12,835 nucleotides of DNA from Lachnospiraceae bacterium (GCA_009774615.1 VSOC01000108.1:1-12835); one strand, 5' to 3'. Counted from the stretch's first letter, positions 1 through 8,958 are shown. Notes: generated from the letters alone by a model not told the origin. Numbers and translations: made by a program.

Positions 1-4
1 CTTA

Positions 5-13
5 TGTTATACT
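5..13 (+). promoter_or_regulatory. Extended -10 promoter of the cell-wall-binding protein gene
   Basis: TG at 5-6, one base, then TATACT at 8-13 gives an extended -10 (TGnTATAAT-like). Transcription would start near 19-20, leaving a leader of about 100 nt before the ATG at 124. Any -35 box lies outside the window, so the promoter cannot be fully judged. Sigma-A type is inferred from the match. Confidence 0.55.
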
Positions 14-16
14 AGA

Positions 17-101
17 ATAGGTTTAGTTGCTGTTCATATGCAGTGCAGCAGGTGTGCAGACCTGCATGAACAGTGACCAGGTTTATCCATTACAAACCTA
101 T
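17..101 (+). promoter_or_regulatory. Foldable 5' leader, candidate cis-regulatory RNA
   Basis: Three nested complementary pairs are visible: 17-24 with 94-101 (ATAGGTTT/AAACCTAT), 30-37 with 66-73 (CTGTTCAT/ATGAACAG), and 48-53 with 60-65 (GCAGGT/ACCTGC, 6-nt loop). A second copy of AGGTTTA at 79-85 can also pair with 94-99, so two folds compete. The structure ends a few bases before the ribosome binding site at 108-114. I do not recognise it as a known riboswitch class. A regulatory role is inference; no folding energy was computed. Confidence 0.4.
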
Positions 102-107
102 CAGAAC

Positions 108-114
108 AAGGAGG
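108..114 (+). promoter_or_regulatory. Ribosome binding site for the cell-wall-binding protein
   Basis: AAGGAGG, a near-perfect Shine-Dalgarno sequence, sits 9 nt before the ATG at 124 and fixes that start. Confidence 0.85.
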
Positions 115-123
115 ACGAAATAA

Positions 124-1221
124 ATGAAACACACTTTGGGAAAAGCTGCCGCTGCAGCGGGTCTTTTTGGTCTTTTGATGTTTGCCCCTGCTATGGATTC
201 CATGGCTGCCGGATGGACGGCATCGGGAAACAGCTGGATTTACATAGAAGCAAACGGAACTACCCGCAAAGGCTGGATTCAGACCAGTGACGGCTATTAT
301 TACATGGATCTTTCCGATGGTCACATGACCTTAGGCTGGAAACAAATCGACGGTAAATGGTACTATTTCAATCCTAATGGTCTGATGGCTTTAGGCTGGA
401 TTCAGGTTGAGGGCAAATACTACTATATGTGGCAGGACGGAACCATGGTCAAGGGCTGGCTGAAGGAAGGCGATAATTACTACTATCTCCGAAGCGACGG
501 TTCCATGTACATCGGATGGCGTTTTATGGATAATGCCTGGTACTATTTCCGTGATGACGGACGCTGTGTAGTCAGCGCATGGCGGCAGGTTGACGGTTCC
601 TGGTACTATTTCGGCACGGACGGCAAGATGGTTACCGGCTGGAATGAGATTAACGGCGATTACTACTACCTAAACAGTTCTGACGGCAAGATGCTCACCC
701 GCTGGCTCAGCGACGGAACAAATAAATACTATATGGACCCCGAGTCCGGAAAGATGGCACGCACCTGGAAAGAGATTGACAATGCCTACTACTACTTTAA
801 CAATGCAGGTCATATGATGACCGGCTGGATTCAGGTCGGCAATAAGTACTATTACCTCGATCCAAACACCGGCCGCATGGTTGCGAACACAACGCTGAAT
901 ATTAACGGCACAAACTATGTTTTCAATGTTGATGGTTCCTGCCAGAATGCTGCAGGAGTTAACGCTGTGGTTGCCAATCCTCCAGGAGTTTCCGGCAATA
1001 CCAGCCAAACAAACTCCTCTTCCACCACCTACGGCCCCGGCGGTTCTTCGACTGCACCGAACACAAACTCCGGAAGCAATGCACCCTCTTCTTCCTCAGG
1101 AGGTCTGACCCCCGGCTCTACCGGAGGTCCCGGGAATACCCAGAGCGGTTCATCTTCTGGCACTCCTTCAAGTTCTAACGGCCTGACTGCCGGAAAGACA
1201 GGAGGCCCCGGTACAAACTAA
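124..1221 (+). CDS. Secreted cell-wall-binding (choline-binding-type) repeat protein
   Basis: A 365-residue exported protein built almost wholly of wall-binding repeats. Residues 1-28 or 1-29 form a signal peptide: Lys at 3 and 7, an Ala/Leu/Phe core, and SMA-A before GW. About twelve tandem repeats of roughly 20 residues follow (about 30-272), each like GWxxxxGxWYYFxxxGxM, the pattern of the CW_binding_1/choline-binding family. In streptococci such repeats hold proteins on phosphocholine-bearing teichoic acids; the ligand here is unknown. The first, ninth and last repeats are the most degenerate. Residues 273-365 are a Gly/Ser/Thr/Asn/Pro tail carrying two copies of GLTxGxTGGPG (327-337 and 353-363). 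There is no catalytic domain, LPxTG signal or C-terminal membrane segment, so it may be a structural or adhesive wall protein. It is monocistronic, with a strong ribosome binding site, and convergent with rpoC. Confidence 0.9.
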   Translation: MKHTLGKAAAAAGLFGLLMFAPAMDSMAAGWTASGNSWIYIEANGTTRKGWIQTSDGYYYMDLSDGHMTLGWKQIDGKWYYFNPNGLMALGWIQVEGKYYYMWQDGTMVKGWLKEGDNYYYLRSDGSMYIGWRFMDNAWYYFRDDGRCVVSAWRQVDGSWYYFGTDGKMVTGWNEINGDYYYLNSSDGKMLTRWLSDGTNKYYMDPESGKMARTWKEIDNAYYYFNNAGHMMTGWIQVGNKYYYLDPNTGRMVANTTLNINGTNYVFNVDGSCQNAAGVNAVVANPPGVSGNTSQTNSSSTTYGPGGSSTAPNTNSGSNAPSSSSGGLTPGSTGGPGNTQSGSSSGTPSSSNGLTAGKTGGPGTN

Positions 1222-1236
1222 CATAAGAAGATTAAG

Positions 1237-1277
1237 AAAAGAGAACCTGAGGGTTTCTTCCCCGCAGGTTCTCTTTT
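1237..1277. terminator. Bidirectional rho-independent terminator between the repeat-protein gene and rpoC
   Basis: A perfect 13-bp stem pairs 1237-1249 (AAAAGAGAACCTG) with 1265-1277 (CAGGTTCTCTTTT). GGG at 1251-1253 can stack further on CCC at 1261-1263. A T-run continues to 1279 on the plus strand. The A-rich left arm gives a T-rich 3' end on the minus strand, so the hairpin can serve both convergent transcripts. It lies about 60 nt beyond the rpoC stop codon. Confidence 0.88.
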
Positions 1278-1335
1278 TTGCTGTTCGTTATCATTACTCT
1301 TTATCATGCAGTTCTTACAGCGAAGATTTACTGTA

Positions 1336-4300
1336 TTACAGTTCTTCGTCACCGAAATCCAGGACTTCTTCCATCCCTTCTTCGTCATCCATATCTTCGT
1401 CGATGATGTCATCCTCATCTTCCATCAAATCCGGCTCTGCATCATTTTCCAGAATTTCTTCATCCTCAAAATCTTCATCTTCATCAAAGAAAATCTCGTC
1501 TTCCATGAGAAGATCCGTATTGAGTTTTACATTCTGGTAGCGCTTCATGCCCGTACCGGCAGGAATCAGCTTACCGATAAGCACATTTTCCTTCAGACCA
1601 ATCAGATGGTCAACCTTTCCGTTAATTGCTGCTTCGGTCAGCACCTTGGTTGTTTCCTGGAAGGATGCTGCGGAAAGGAAGGAATCGGTAGCCAGGGATG
1701 CCTTGGTAATACCGAGCATAACCTGCTTTCCTTCCGCCGGAAGTTTGCCCTCGGCAATCAGCCGTTCATTCATCTCATTAAACTCCAGGACATTCATGGA
1801 TACGCCGGGCAGAACATCACTGTCGCCGCTCTCCTCGACCTTAACTTTTTTAAGCATCTGGCGGACAATCATCTCGATGTGCTTGTCATTAATATCCACA
1901 CCCTGTAAGCGGTATACACGCTGTACTTCCTGGATCATATAGTCCTGTACCGCCCGCACACCCTTGATCTTTAAGATATCGTGCGGATTAACGGAACCCT
2001 CGGTCAGCTCATCGCCGGCTTCCAGATACTGGCCTTCCTGAACCTTAATTCGGGAACCATAGGGAATCAGATAGGTCTTGGAATTCCCGGTTTCATTATT
2101 GGTAACGGTAATCTCCCGTTTTTTCTTGGTATCTTTAATCGCCACTGCACCGGCAAACTCCGTGATAATGGCAAGTCCTTTCGGCTTTCTCGCCTCGAAA
2201 AGTTCCTCGACACGGGGAAGACCCTGGGTAATATCACCGCCCGCTACACCGCCGGTATGGAAGGTTCTCATGGTCAGCTGTGTACCCGGCTCACCGATGG
2301 ACTGCGCTGCAATAATACCTACAGCCTCACCCACCTGCACCGGCTGTCCGGTAGCCATGTTTGCACCGTAGCACTTGGCGCACACACCGATGTGGGATTT
2401 ACAGGAAAGCACGGTACGGATCTTCACGGACTGACGCCCGGTCTTTTCCAATACCTGAATAACGGCCTTGGCCCGCTTGGGGGTACACATATGGTTTGCC
2501 TTAATTACGATTTCTCCGGTTTCCGGATCGGTGATTGTTTCAGCAATATAACGCCCGGTCAGACGATCTTCCAGGGATTCTATGGTTTCCCTTCCATCCA
2601 TAAAGGCTTTAATCTCCATATACGGAATCTCTCCGCCCTCGCAGCAGTCCACTTCACGGATAATCAAATCCTGCGATACGTCAACCAGTCTTCGGGTCAG
2701 ATAACCGGAGTCTGCAGTACGCAGAGCGGTATCGGAAAGTCCCTTTCTTGCACCGTGCGCAGAGATAAAATACTCCAGTACGTCCAGACCTTCACGGAAG
2801 TTGGACTTAATCGGAAGTTCAATCGTATGTCCGGTGGTATCCGCCATCAGTCCGCGCATTCCGGCAAGCTGCTTAATCTGCTTATCGGAACCACGGGCAC
2901 CGGAGTCCGCCATCATAAAGATGTTGTTGTACTTATCCAGTCCGGTCAGCAGATCGTGAGTTAATTGGTCGTCCGTATTCTTCCAGGTTTCAATAACCTC
3001 TTTATAGCGCTCTTCCTCCGTAATCAGACCACGGCGGAAGTTCTTGGAAATATGGTCAACGGTATCCTGTGCATCGGCAATCAGCTTTTTCTTTGACTCC
3101 GGCACGGTCATATCCGAAATCGATACGGTCATCGCTGCCCTGGTCGAGAACTTATAACCAATGGCCTTGATATCATCCAAGGTAATCGCGGTCTGGATTG
3201 CTCCGTGGACATTGATAACCTTTTCCAGAATCTGCTTTAACTGTTTCTTTCCTACATGGAAGTCAACTTCCAGCTTTAATTCATTCTCCGGAATGCTGCG
3301 ATCCACAAAGCCCAGATCCTGCGGGATAATCTCATTAAAAATAAACCTGCCTACCGTAGATTCAATAATGCTTCTCTTTACCGAACCGTCAGGTCTTACC
3401 TTGCTTACCCGCACCGTAACACGGGTGTGCAGGGTTACTGCTTTATTCTCATAGGCAAGAATCGCCTCGTTTACACTCTTAAAGATACTGCCCTCACCTT
3501 TTGCTCCCGGGCGCTCCTGGGTCAGATAGTAGATGCCAAGAACCATATCCTGGGACGGCACTGCCACGGGACCGCCGTCGGAAGGCTTTAACAGGTTATT
3601 CGGCGAAAGAAGCAGGAAACGGCACTCTGCCTGTGCTTCTACCGAAAGCGGCAGATGAACAGCCATCTGGTCACCGTCAAAATCCGCGTTAAACGCCGTA
3701 CAAACCAGCGGGTGAAGCTTAATTGCCTTACCTTCAACAAGAATCGGCTCAAATGCCTGGATGCCCAGACGGTGCAGGGTAGGCGCACGGTTTAACATTA
3801 CCGGATGCTCTTTAATAACATCCTCCAAAACGTCCCATACCTCCGGCTGAAGGCGTTCCACCATCTTCTTTGCATTTTTAATATTATGGGCAGTGCCGTT
3901 TGACACAAGCTCCTTCATAACAAAAGGCTTAAACAGCTCAATCGCCATCTCTTTAGGCAGGCCGCACTGGTAAATCTTTAACTCCGGCCCAACGACGATT
4001 ACCGAACGCCCGGAATAATCCACACGCTTTCCTAACAGGTTCTGACGGAATCGTCCCTGCTTACCTTTAAGCATATCGGATAAGGACTTTAAAGCACGGT
4101 TTCCAGGACCCGTTACCGGACGTCCGCGGCGCCCGTTGTCAATCAGGGCATCCACAGCTTCCTGAAGCATACGTTTTTCGTTCCGGACAATAATATCCGG
4201 GGCACCAAGCTCCAGAAGCCTTGCCAGACGGTTGTTCCGGTTAATAATACGGCGGTATAAGTCATTCAAATCCGAGGTTGCAAAACGTCCGCCGTCGAGC

Positions 4301-5049
4301 TGTACCATCGGGCGGATATCCGGCGGGATAACCGGAATAACATCCATCACCATCCACTCCGGCTTATTGCCCGAGTTGCGGAAGGCTTCAACTACTTCCA
4401 GACGTTTGATAATCCTTGCACGCTTCTGTCCGGAAGCATCCTTTAAACCTTTGCGCAGAACCTCTGAATCTTTTTCCAAATCGATGGCCTTTAAAAGTTC
4501 CTGGATCGCCTCCGCACCCATTCCTACACGGAAAGATCCGTAACCGTTCTTTTCCACCTCTTCCCGGTATTCCTTTTCTGACAATACCTGCTTATACTGC
4601 AGCCCGGTCTGCCCCGGGTCCAGTACAATATAGGAAGCAAAATACAGCACCTTCTCCAAAGTCCTTGGAGAAATATCCAAAATCAATCCCATCCGGGAAG
4701 GAATTCCTTTAAAATACCAGATATGGGATACAGGAGCAGCCAAAGCGATATGGCCGACACGCTCCCTGCGGACACTGGCTTTTGTAACTTCCACACCGCA
4801 CCGGTCGCAGATCACACCCTTATAGCGAATCTTTTTATACTTGCCGCAGTGACACTCCCAGTCCTTAGTAGGTCCGAAAATCCTCTCGCAGAACAAACCG
4901 TCTTTTTCCGGCTTTAAGGTTCGGTAGTTAATGGTTTCCGGTTTTTTTACTTCGCCGTGGGACCACTCTAATATTTTCTCCGGAGAAGCCAGGCCGATTT
5001 TGATTGCATCAAAAGTTAAGGGCTGATAAGTTTCATTCGTTTCTGGCAT
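1336..5049 (-). CDS. rpoC: DNA-directed RNA polymerase subunit beta'
   Basis: This 1237-residue protein is the beta' subunit, which carries the catalytic magnesium site of RNA polymerase. The N-terminal zinc site has Cys 66, 68, 81 and 84. The active-site motif NADFDGDQ gives the metal-binding Asp 456, 458 and 460. The second zinc site uses Cys 802 or 803 with Cys 883, 890 and 893. The bridge helix spans about 753-787 (HGARKGLSDTAL), and the trigger-loop hallmark GEPGTQLTMRTFHTGG is at 919-934. No essential residue seems missing. The last 54 residues are an unusual tail with 33 Asp/Glu and no Lys or Arg. The start is supported by AAGGGAG 9 nt upstream. The gene lies 21 nt after rpoB, so the two are surely cotranscribed. 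Confidence 0.98.
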   Translation of the reverse strand: MPETNETYQPLTFDAIKIGLASPEKILEWSHGEVKKPETINYRTLKPEKDGLFCERIFGPTKDWECHCGKYKKIRYKGVICDRCGVEVTKASVRRERVGHIALAAPVSHIWYFKGIPSRMGLILDISPRTLEKVLYFASYIVLDPGQTGLQYKQVLSEKEYREEVEKNGYGSFRVGMGAEAIQELLKAIDLEKDSEVLRKGLKDASGQKRARIIKRLEVVEAFRNSGNKPEWMVMDVIPVIPPDIRPMVQLDGGRFATSDLNDLYRRIINRNNRLARLLELGAPDIIVRNEKRMLQEAVDALIDNGRRGRPVTGPGNRALKSLSDMLKGKQGRFRQNLLGKRVDYSGRSVIVVGPELKIYQCGLPKEMAIELFKPFVMKELVSNGTAHNIKNAKKMVERLQPEVWDVLEDVIKEHPVMLNRAPTLHRLGIQAFEPILVEGKAIKLHPLVCTAFNADFDGDQMAVHLPLSVEAQAECRFLLLSPNNLLKPSDGGPVAVPSQDMVLGIYYLTQERPGAKGEGSIFKSVNEAILAYENKAVTLHTRVTVRVSKVRPDGSVKRSIIESTVGRFIFNEIIPQDLGFVDRSIPENELKLEVDFHVGKKQLKQILEKVINVHGAIQTAITLDDIKAIGYKFSTRAAMTVSISDMTVPESKKKLIADAQDTVDHISKNFRRGLITEEERYKEVIETWKNTDDQLTHDLLTGLDKYNNIFMMADSGARGSDKQIKQLAGMRGLMADTTGHTIELPIKSNFREGLDVLEYFISAHGARKGLSDTALRTADSGYLTRRLVDVSQDLIIREVDCCEGGEIPYMEIKAFMDGRETIESLEDRLTGRYIAETITDPETGEIVIKANHMCTPKRAKAVIQVLEKTGRQSVKIRTVLSCKSHIGVCAKCYGANMATGQPVQVGEAVGIIAAQSIGEPGTQLTMRTFHTGGVAGGDITQGLPRVEELFEARKPKGLAIITEFAGAVAIKDTKKKREITVTNNETGNSKTYLIPYGSRIKVQEGQYLEAGDELTEGSVNPHDILKIKGVRAVQDYMIQEVQRVYRLQGVDINDKHIEMIVRQMLKKVKVEESGDSDVLPGVSMNVLEFNEMNERLIAEGKLPAEGKQVMLGITKASLATDSFLSAASFQETTKVLTEAAINGKVDHLIGLKENVLIGKLIPAGTGMKRYQNVKLNTDLLMEDEIFFDEDEDFEDEEILENDAEPDLMEDEDDIIDEDMDDEEGMEEVLDFGDEEL

Positions 5050-5058
5050 GAGCGCATA

Positions 5059-5065
5059 CTCCCTT
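5059..5065 (-). promoter_or_regulatory. Ribosome binding site of rpoC
   Basis: On the minus strand AAGGGAG precedes the rpoC ATG by 9 nt, inside the 21-nt rpoB-rpoC gap, and supports the chosen start. Confidence 0.75.
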
Positions 5066-5070
5066 CTATC

Positions 5071-8000
5071 TTATTCTTCCTCATCCGAATCGTCATATCC
5101 GTCATCTTCCAAATCATCCAGATATGCGTCGGGTTCATCCTCGTAATCATCCTCGTCTTCAACAGTCACCAGTTCATCATTCTTAAATTCCTGCTCCTGA
5201 TAACCATAGTCGGCAAAGGACTCTTCATCCTGATAGCGGCGGTCGCCCTCGATAATCGAGCGCAGATCCGTATCACCGTAGTCGATGTTCTCACTGAGTT
5301 CAACTTCGGTGTTATCATCCCTAAGCACTTTGACATCCAGACCTAAGGACTGCAGCTCCTTTAACAATACCTTAAAGGATTCCGGAATTCCCGGTTCAGG
5401 GATATTTTCGCCCTTGATAATCGCCTCATAGGTCTTTACACGTCCCACGACATCATCCGACTTCACGGTCAGAATCTCCTGCAGGGTATAGGATGCACCA
5501 TAAGCCTCCAGCGCCCAAACTTCCATCTCACCAAAGCGCTGTCCGCCGAACTGTGCCTTGCCGCCAAGAGGCTGCTGGGTAACCAGAGAATATGGTCCCG
5601 TGGAGCGTGCATGGATCTTATCGTCAACCAGGTGATGAAGCTTGAGGTAATGCATGTGCCCAATCGTAACCGGGCTGTCGAAGTACTCACCTGTCCGCCC
5701 GTCACGCAGACGTACCTTGCCGTCCCGGCTTAAGGGAACCCCTTTCCAGACTGCGCGGTGTTCCAGATGGCTTCCCAGATACTCGAAAACCTCCGGTTTT
5801 AACGTATCTTTATATTTTTCCTGGAAATCCTCCCATTCCGTGTTCACGTAATCATTTGCCACATCCAGGGTATCCATAATATCCATTTCATTTGCCCCGT
5901 CAAATACCGGGGTGGAGATATTAAAGCCCAGAGCTCTTGCCGCAAGGCTTAAATGAATCTCAAGTACCTGTCCGATATTCATACGGGAAGGCACGCCCAG
6001 AGGATTTAATACAATATCCAGCGGACGCCCGTTGGGTAAAAACGGCATATCTTCCACCGGAAGCACACGGGAAACCACACCCTTATTTCCATGACGTCCA
6101 GCCATCTTATCGCCCACAGAAATCTTTCTCTTCTGGGCAATGTAAATGCGGACGGTCTGGTTTACTCCGGGGCTTAATTCATCGCCGTTTTCCCGGGTAA
6201 ATACTTTTGCGTCAACGATAATCCCATAAGCGCCGTGCGGCACCTTCAGGGAGGTATCACGCACTTCTCTCGCCTTCTCGCCAAAGATTGCACGAAGCAG
6301 ACGCTCCTCTGCGGTCAGCTCGGTTTCTCCCTTAGGTGTAACCTTGCCCACCAGAATATCACCTGCACGAACCTCTGCGCCGATACGGATAATGCCCCGC
6401 TCATCCAGATCCTTTAAGGCATCCTCACCTACACCGGGAACATCGCGGGTAATCTCTTCCGGCCCAAGCTTGGTATCCCTGGCCTCTGCCTCATATTCCT
6501 CAATGTGCACAGAGGTGTATACATCCTCCTGTACCAGACGTTCGCTTAATAAAACCGCATCCTCGTAGTTATAACCTTCCCAAGTCATAAACCCAATCAG
6601 CGGATTCTTTCCCAGAGCAATCTCACCGTTATCCGTAGAAGGCCCGTCCGCGATAACCTCTCCGGCTTCCACGTGCATCCCCTTAAAGACAATGGGCTTC
6701 TGGTTATAACAGTTCGACTGATTGCTTCGCTTAAATTTCGTCAGGCGGTAAACATCTTTTTGATTATCCTTATCTCTGCGGACAATGATTTCATTCGACG
6801 CGGAGCGCTCAATCGTACCTGCGTTTTTCGCAACCACACACACGCCGGAGTCCACCGCTGCCTTTCCTTCGATTCCCGTACCTACAACCGGAGCTTCCGT
6901 GCGGAGCAGAGGAACAGCCTGACGCTGCATGTTTGATCCCATCAGAGCGCGGTTGGCGTCGTCATTCTGCAGGAAAGGAATCATAGAAGTAGCCACGGAA
7001 AATACCATCTTCGGGGATACGTCCATCAGGTCAATATTCTTTTTCTGGAACTCGGAAGTTTCCTCGCGGAAACGCCCGGATACATTATTATGAACAAAGT
7101 GGCCGTCTTCATCTAAAGGCTCATTCGCCTGTGCCACGATAAAATTATCTTCTTCATCCGCGGTCAGATAAACCACTTCATCCGTAACTACAGGGTTCAT
7201 CGGGTCGGTCTTATCCACTACGCGGTAAGGTGCCTCGACAAAACCGTACTGGTTCACCCGGGCATAGCAGGCCAACGAGTTAATCAGACCGATATTAGGA
7301 CCTTCAGGGGTTTCAATCGGACACATACGGCCATAGTGTGTGTAGTGTACGTCACGAACCTCGAAACCGGCCCTCTCTCGGGACAGACCGCCGGGTCCCA
7401 ATGCCGACAGACGCCGTTTATGGGTAAGTTCGGACAATGGATTGTTCTGATCCATGAACTGGGACAGCTGTGAACTTCCAAAGAACTCCTTCACGGCTGC
7501 CGTCACCGGCTTAATATTAATTAAGGACTGCGGGGTAAGCGAATCCACATCCTGCGTCGTCATCCTCTCGCGGACAACCCTTTCCATACGGGAAAGACCA
7601 ATCCGATACTGGTTCTGCAGAAGTTCGCCGACCGCACGGATTCTTCGGTTTCCCAAATGGTCAATATCATCCTTCGTTCCCACATCCTCTTCCAGATGCA
7701 TATTATAGTTAATAGAAGCAAGGATATCTTCCCTCGTAATGTGCTTGGGAACAAGCTGATGAACACTGCGGGAAATCACATCCTTAAGTTCTTCCTCATT
7801 CTGGCCGTACTCATCCAGCATCTTTTCCAGTTCCGGATAAAATACCAGCTCCGTTACCCCTGCATCCTTCGGGTCAAAGGAAACATAGGAACTTAAATCA
7901 ACCATCAAATTAGAAAGAACTTTCTGTTTTCTTGTGGGGCCTTCAATCCACACAAACGGAACTGCCGCATTCTGAATCTTATCCGCCAGATCCTTATCCA

Positions 8001-8943
8001 CGATCGTACCCGCTTCCGCTAAAATCTCACCGGTGCTGGTGTTTACCACATCCTCTGCCAGGGTGTGTCCCTTGATCCGGTTTCTGAAATGCAGCTTTTT
8101 ATTAAATTTATATCTTCCGACTTTTGCCAAATCGTATCTTCTGGGGTCAAAAAACATCAGTTCCAACAGATTTTTCGCACTATCCACACTCAGCGGCTCG
8201 CCTGGCCGAATCTTTCGGTACAGTTCCAAAAGCCCATCCTCATAGGTTTCCGAGGGGTCTTTTCCGAAGCTTGCCAGGATCTTTGGTTCCTCGCCGAATA
8301 AATCCAGAATCTCTGCATTCGTCCCAAATCCAAGGGCACGAACCAGCACGGTTACAGGAACCTTTCTCGTCCGGTCTACACGGACATAAAAGATATCGTT
8401 GGAATCTGTTTCATATTCCAGCCATGCACCACGGTTGGGGATAACCGTACAGGAATACAGTTCCTTTCCCACCTTATCATGGGCAATGCCGTAATAAATA
8501 CCAGGGGAGCGAACCAGCTGGCTTACGATAACACGCTCTGCGCCGTTAATCACAAAAGAACCAGTATCCGTCATCAGCGGAAGATCACCCATGAAAATCT
8601 TGTGTTCGTTAATCTCGTCAGCTTTATCCTTATTACAAAGACGTACTTTCACCTGCAAAGGCGCTGCATACGTAGCATCTCTCTCCTTGCACTCCTCAAT
8701 GCTGTACTTAATATCATCTTTGCACAGCTTAAAGTCCACGAATTCCAAACTTAAATGGCCGGCAAAGTCTGCAATGGGAGAGATGTCCTCAAAAACCTCT
8801 TTCAGTCCTTCTTCCAAAAACCACTGATAAGAGTTTTTCTGAATCTCGATCAAGTTCGGCATCTCAAGAACTTCCTTCTGCCTTGAGAAGCTCATTCTCA
8901 TGCTCTTACCGGCCTTCACCGGACGCATCCTGCTTTTCTCCAT
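5071..8943 (-). CDS. rpoB: DNA-directed RNA polymerase subunit beta
   Basis: This is the beta subunit, 1290 residues from the chosen ATG. It forms the other half of the polymerase active cleft. The rifampicin-binding region is intact at 487-556 (FFGSSQLSQFMDQNNPLSEL onward). Asp498, His508 and Ser513 match E. coli Asp516, His526 and Ser531, so the classical resistance positions are wild type. The C-terminal clamp motif GGKAQFGGQRFGEMEVWALE is present. After the conserved core comes a tail of about 80 residues; its last 36 hold 22 Asp/Glu and no Lys or Arg. The frame stays open to a GTG at 8992-8994, adding 17 residues. I prefer the ATG because GGGGTG (8953-8958) lies 9 nt before it and the family usually begins MEKxRxRPV. 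It is the first gene of rpoB-rpoC; rplL is not next to it. Confidence 0.97.
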   Translation of the reverse strand: MEKSRMRPVKAGKSMRMSFSRQKEVLEMPNLIEIQKNSYQWFLEEGLKEVFEDISPIADFAGHLSLEFVDFKLCKDDIKYSIEECKERDATYAAPLQVKVRLCNKDKADEINEHKIFMGDLPLMTDTGSFVINGAERVIVSQLVRSPGIYYGIAHDKVGKELYSCTVIPNRGAWLEYETDSNDIFYVRVDRTRKVPVTVLVRALGFGTNAEILDLFGEEPKILASFGKDPSETYEDGLLELYRKIRPGEPLSVDSAKNLLELMFFDPRRYDLAKVGRYKFNKKLHFRNRIKGHTLAEDVVNTSTGEILAEAGTIVDKDLADKIQNAAVPFVWIEGPTRKQKVLSNLMVDLSSYVSFDPKDAGVTELVFYPELEKMLDEYGQNEEELKDVISRSVHQLVPKHITREDILASINYNMHLEEDVGTKDDIDHLGNRRIRAVGELLQNQYRIGLSRMERVVRERMTTQDVDSLTPQSLINIKPVTAAVKEFFGSSQLSQFMDQNNPLSELTHKRRLSALGPGGLSRERAGFEVRDVHYTHYGRMCPIETPEGPNIGLINSLACYARVNQYGFVEAPYRVVDKTDPMNPVVTDEVVYLTADEEDNFIVAQANEPLDEDGHFVHNNVSGRFREETSEFQKKNIDLMDVSPKMVFSVATSMIPFLQNDDANRALMGSNMQRQAVPLLRTEAPVVGTGIEGKAAVDSGVCVVAKNAGTIERSASNEIIVRRDKDNQKDVYRLTKFKRSNQSNCYNQKPIVFKGMHVEAGEVIADGPSTDNGEIALGKNPLIGFMTWEGYNYEDAVLLSERLVQEDVYTSVHIEEYEAEARDTKLGPEEITRDVPGVGEDALKDLDERGIIRIGAEVRAGDILVGKVTPKGETELTAEERLLRAIFGEKAREVRDTSLKVPHGAYGIIVDAKVFTRENGDELSPGVNQTVRIYIAQKRKISVGDKMAGRHGNKGVVSRVLPVEDMPFLPNGRPLDIVLNPLGVPSRMNIGQVLEIHLSLAARALGFNISTPVFDGANEMDIMDTLDVANDYVNTEWEDFQEKYKDTLKPEVFEYLGSHLEHRAVWKGVPLSRDGKVRLRDGRTGEYFDSPVTIGHMHYLKLHHLVDDKIHARSTGPYSLVTQQPLGGKAQFGGQRFGEMEVWALEAYGASYTLQEILTVKSDDVVGRVKTYEAIIKGENIPEPGIPESFKVLLKELQSLGLDVKVLRDDNTEVELSENIDYGDTDLRSIIEGDRRYQDEESFADYGYQEQEFKNDELVTVEDEDDYEDEPDAYLDDLEDDGYDDSDEEE

Positions 8944-8952
8944 ATGACGTTT

Positions 8953-8958
8953 CACCCC
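8953..8958 (-). promoter_or_regulatory. Ribosome binding site that decides the rpoB start
   Basis: On the minus strand GGGGTG pairs with the 16S anti-Shine-Dalgarno sequence with one G-U wobble and lies 9 nt before the ATG at 8943. The alternative GTG start at 8994 has only AAGG 5 nt upstream. This favours the ATG. Confidence 0.6.

Noticed and set aside
1102..1221. Sortase sorting signal on the repeat protein
   Set aside because: No LPxTG-like motif, hydrophobic segment or positive tail is present at the C-terminus.
1341..1510. Pyrimidine-rich simple repeat (TCTTC/TCATC) as an independent repeat element
   Set aside because: It is the reverse complement of the Asp/Glu codons of the RpoC tail and remains in frame to the end of the gene.
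1981..2964. Long plus-strand open frame (327 codons) inside rpoC
   Set aside because: It lies antisense to the highly conserved RpoC catalytic region, has no ribosome binding site and encodes no recognisable domain; it is a by-product of rpoC codon use. The frame at 1306-1908 is rejected for the same reason.
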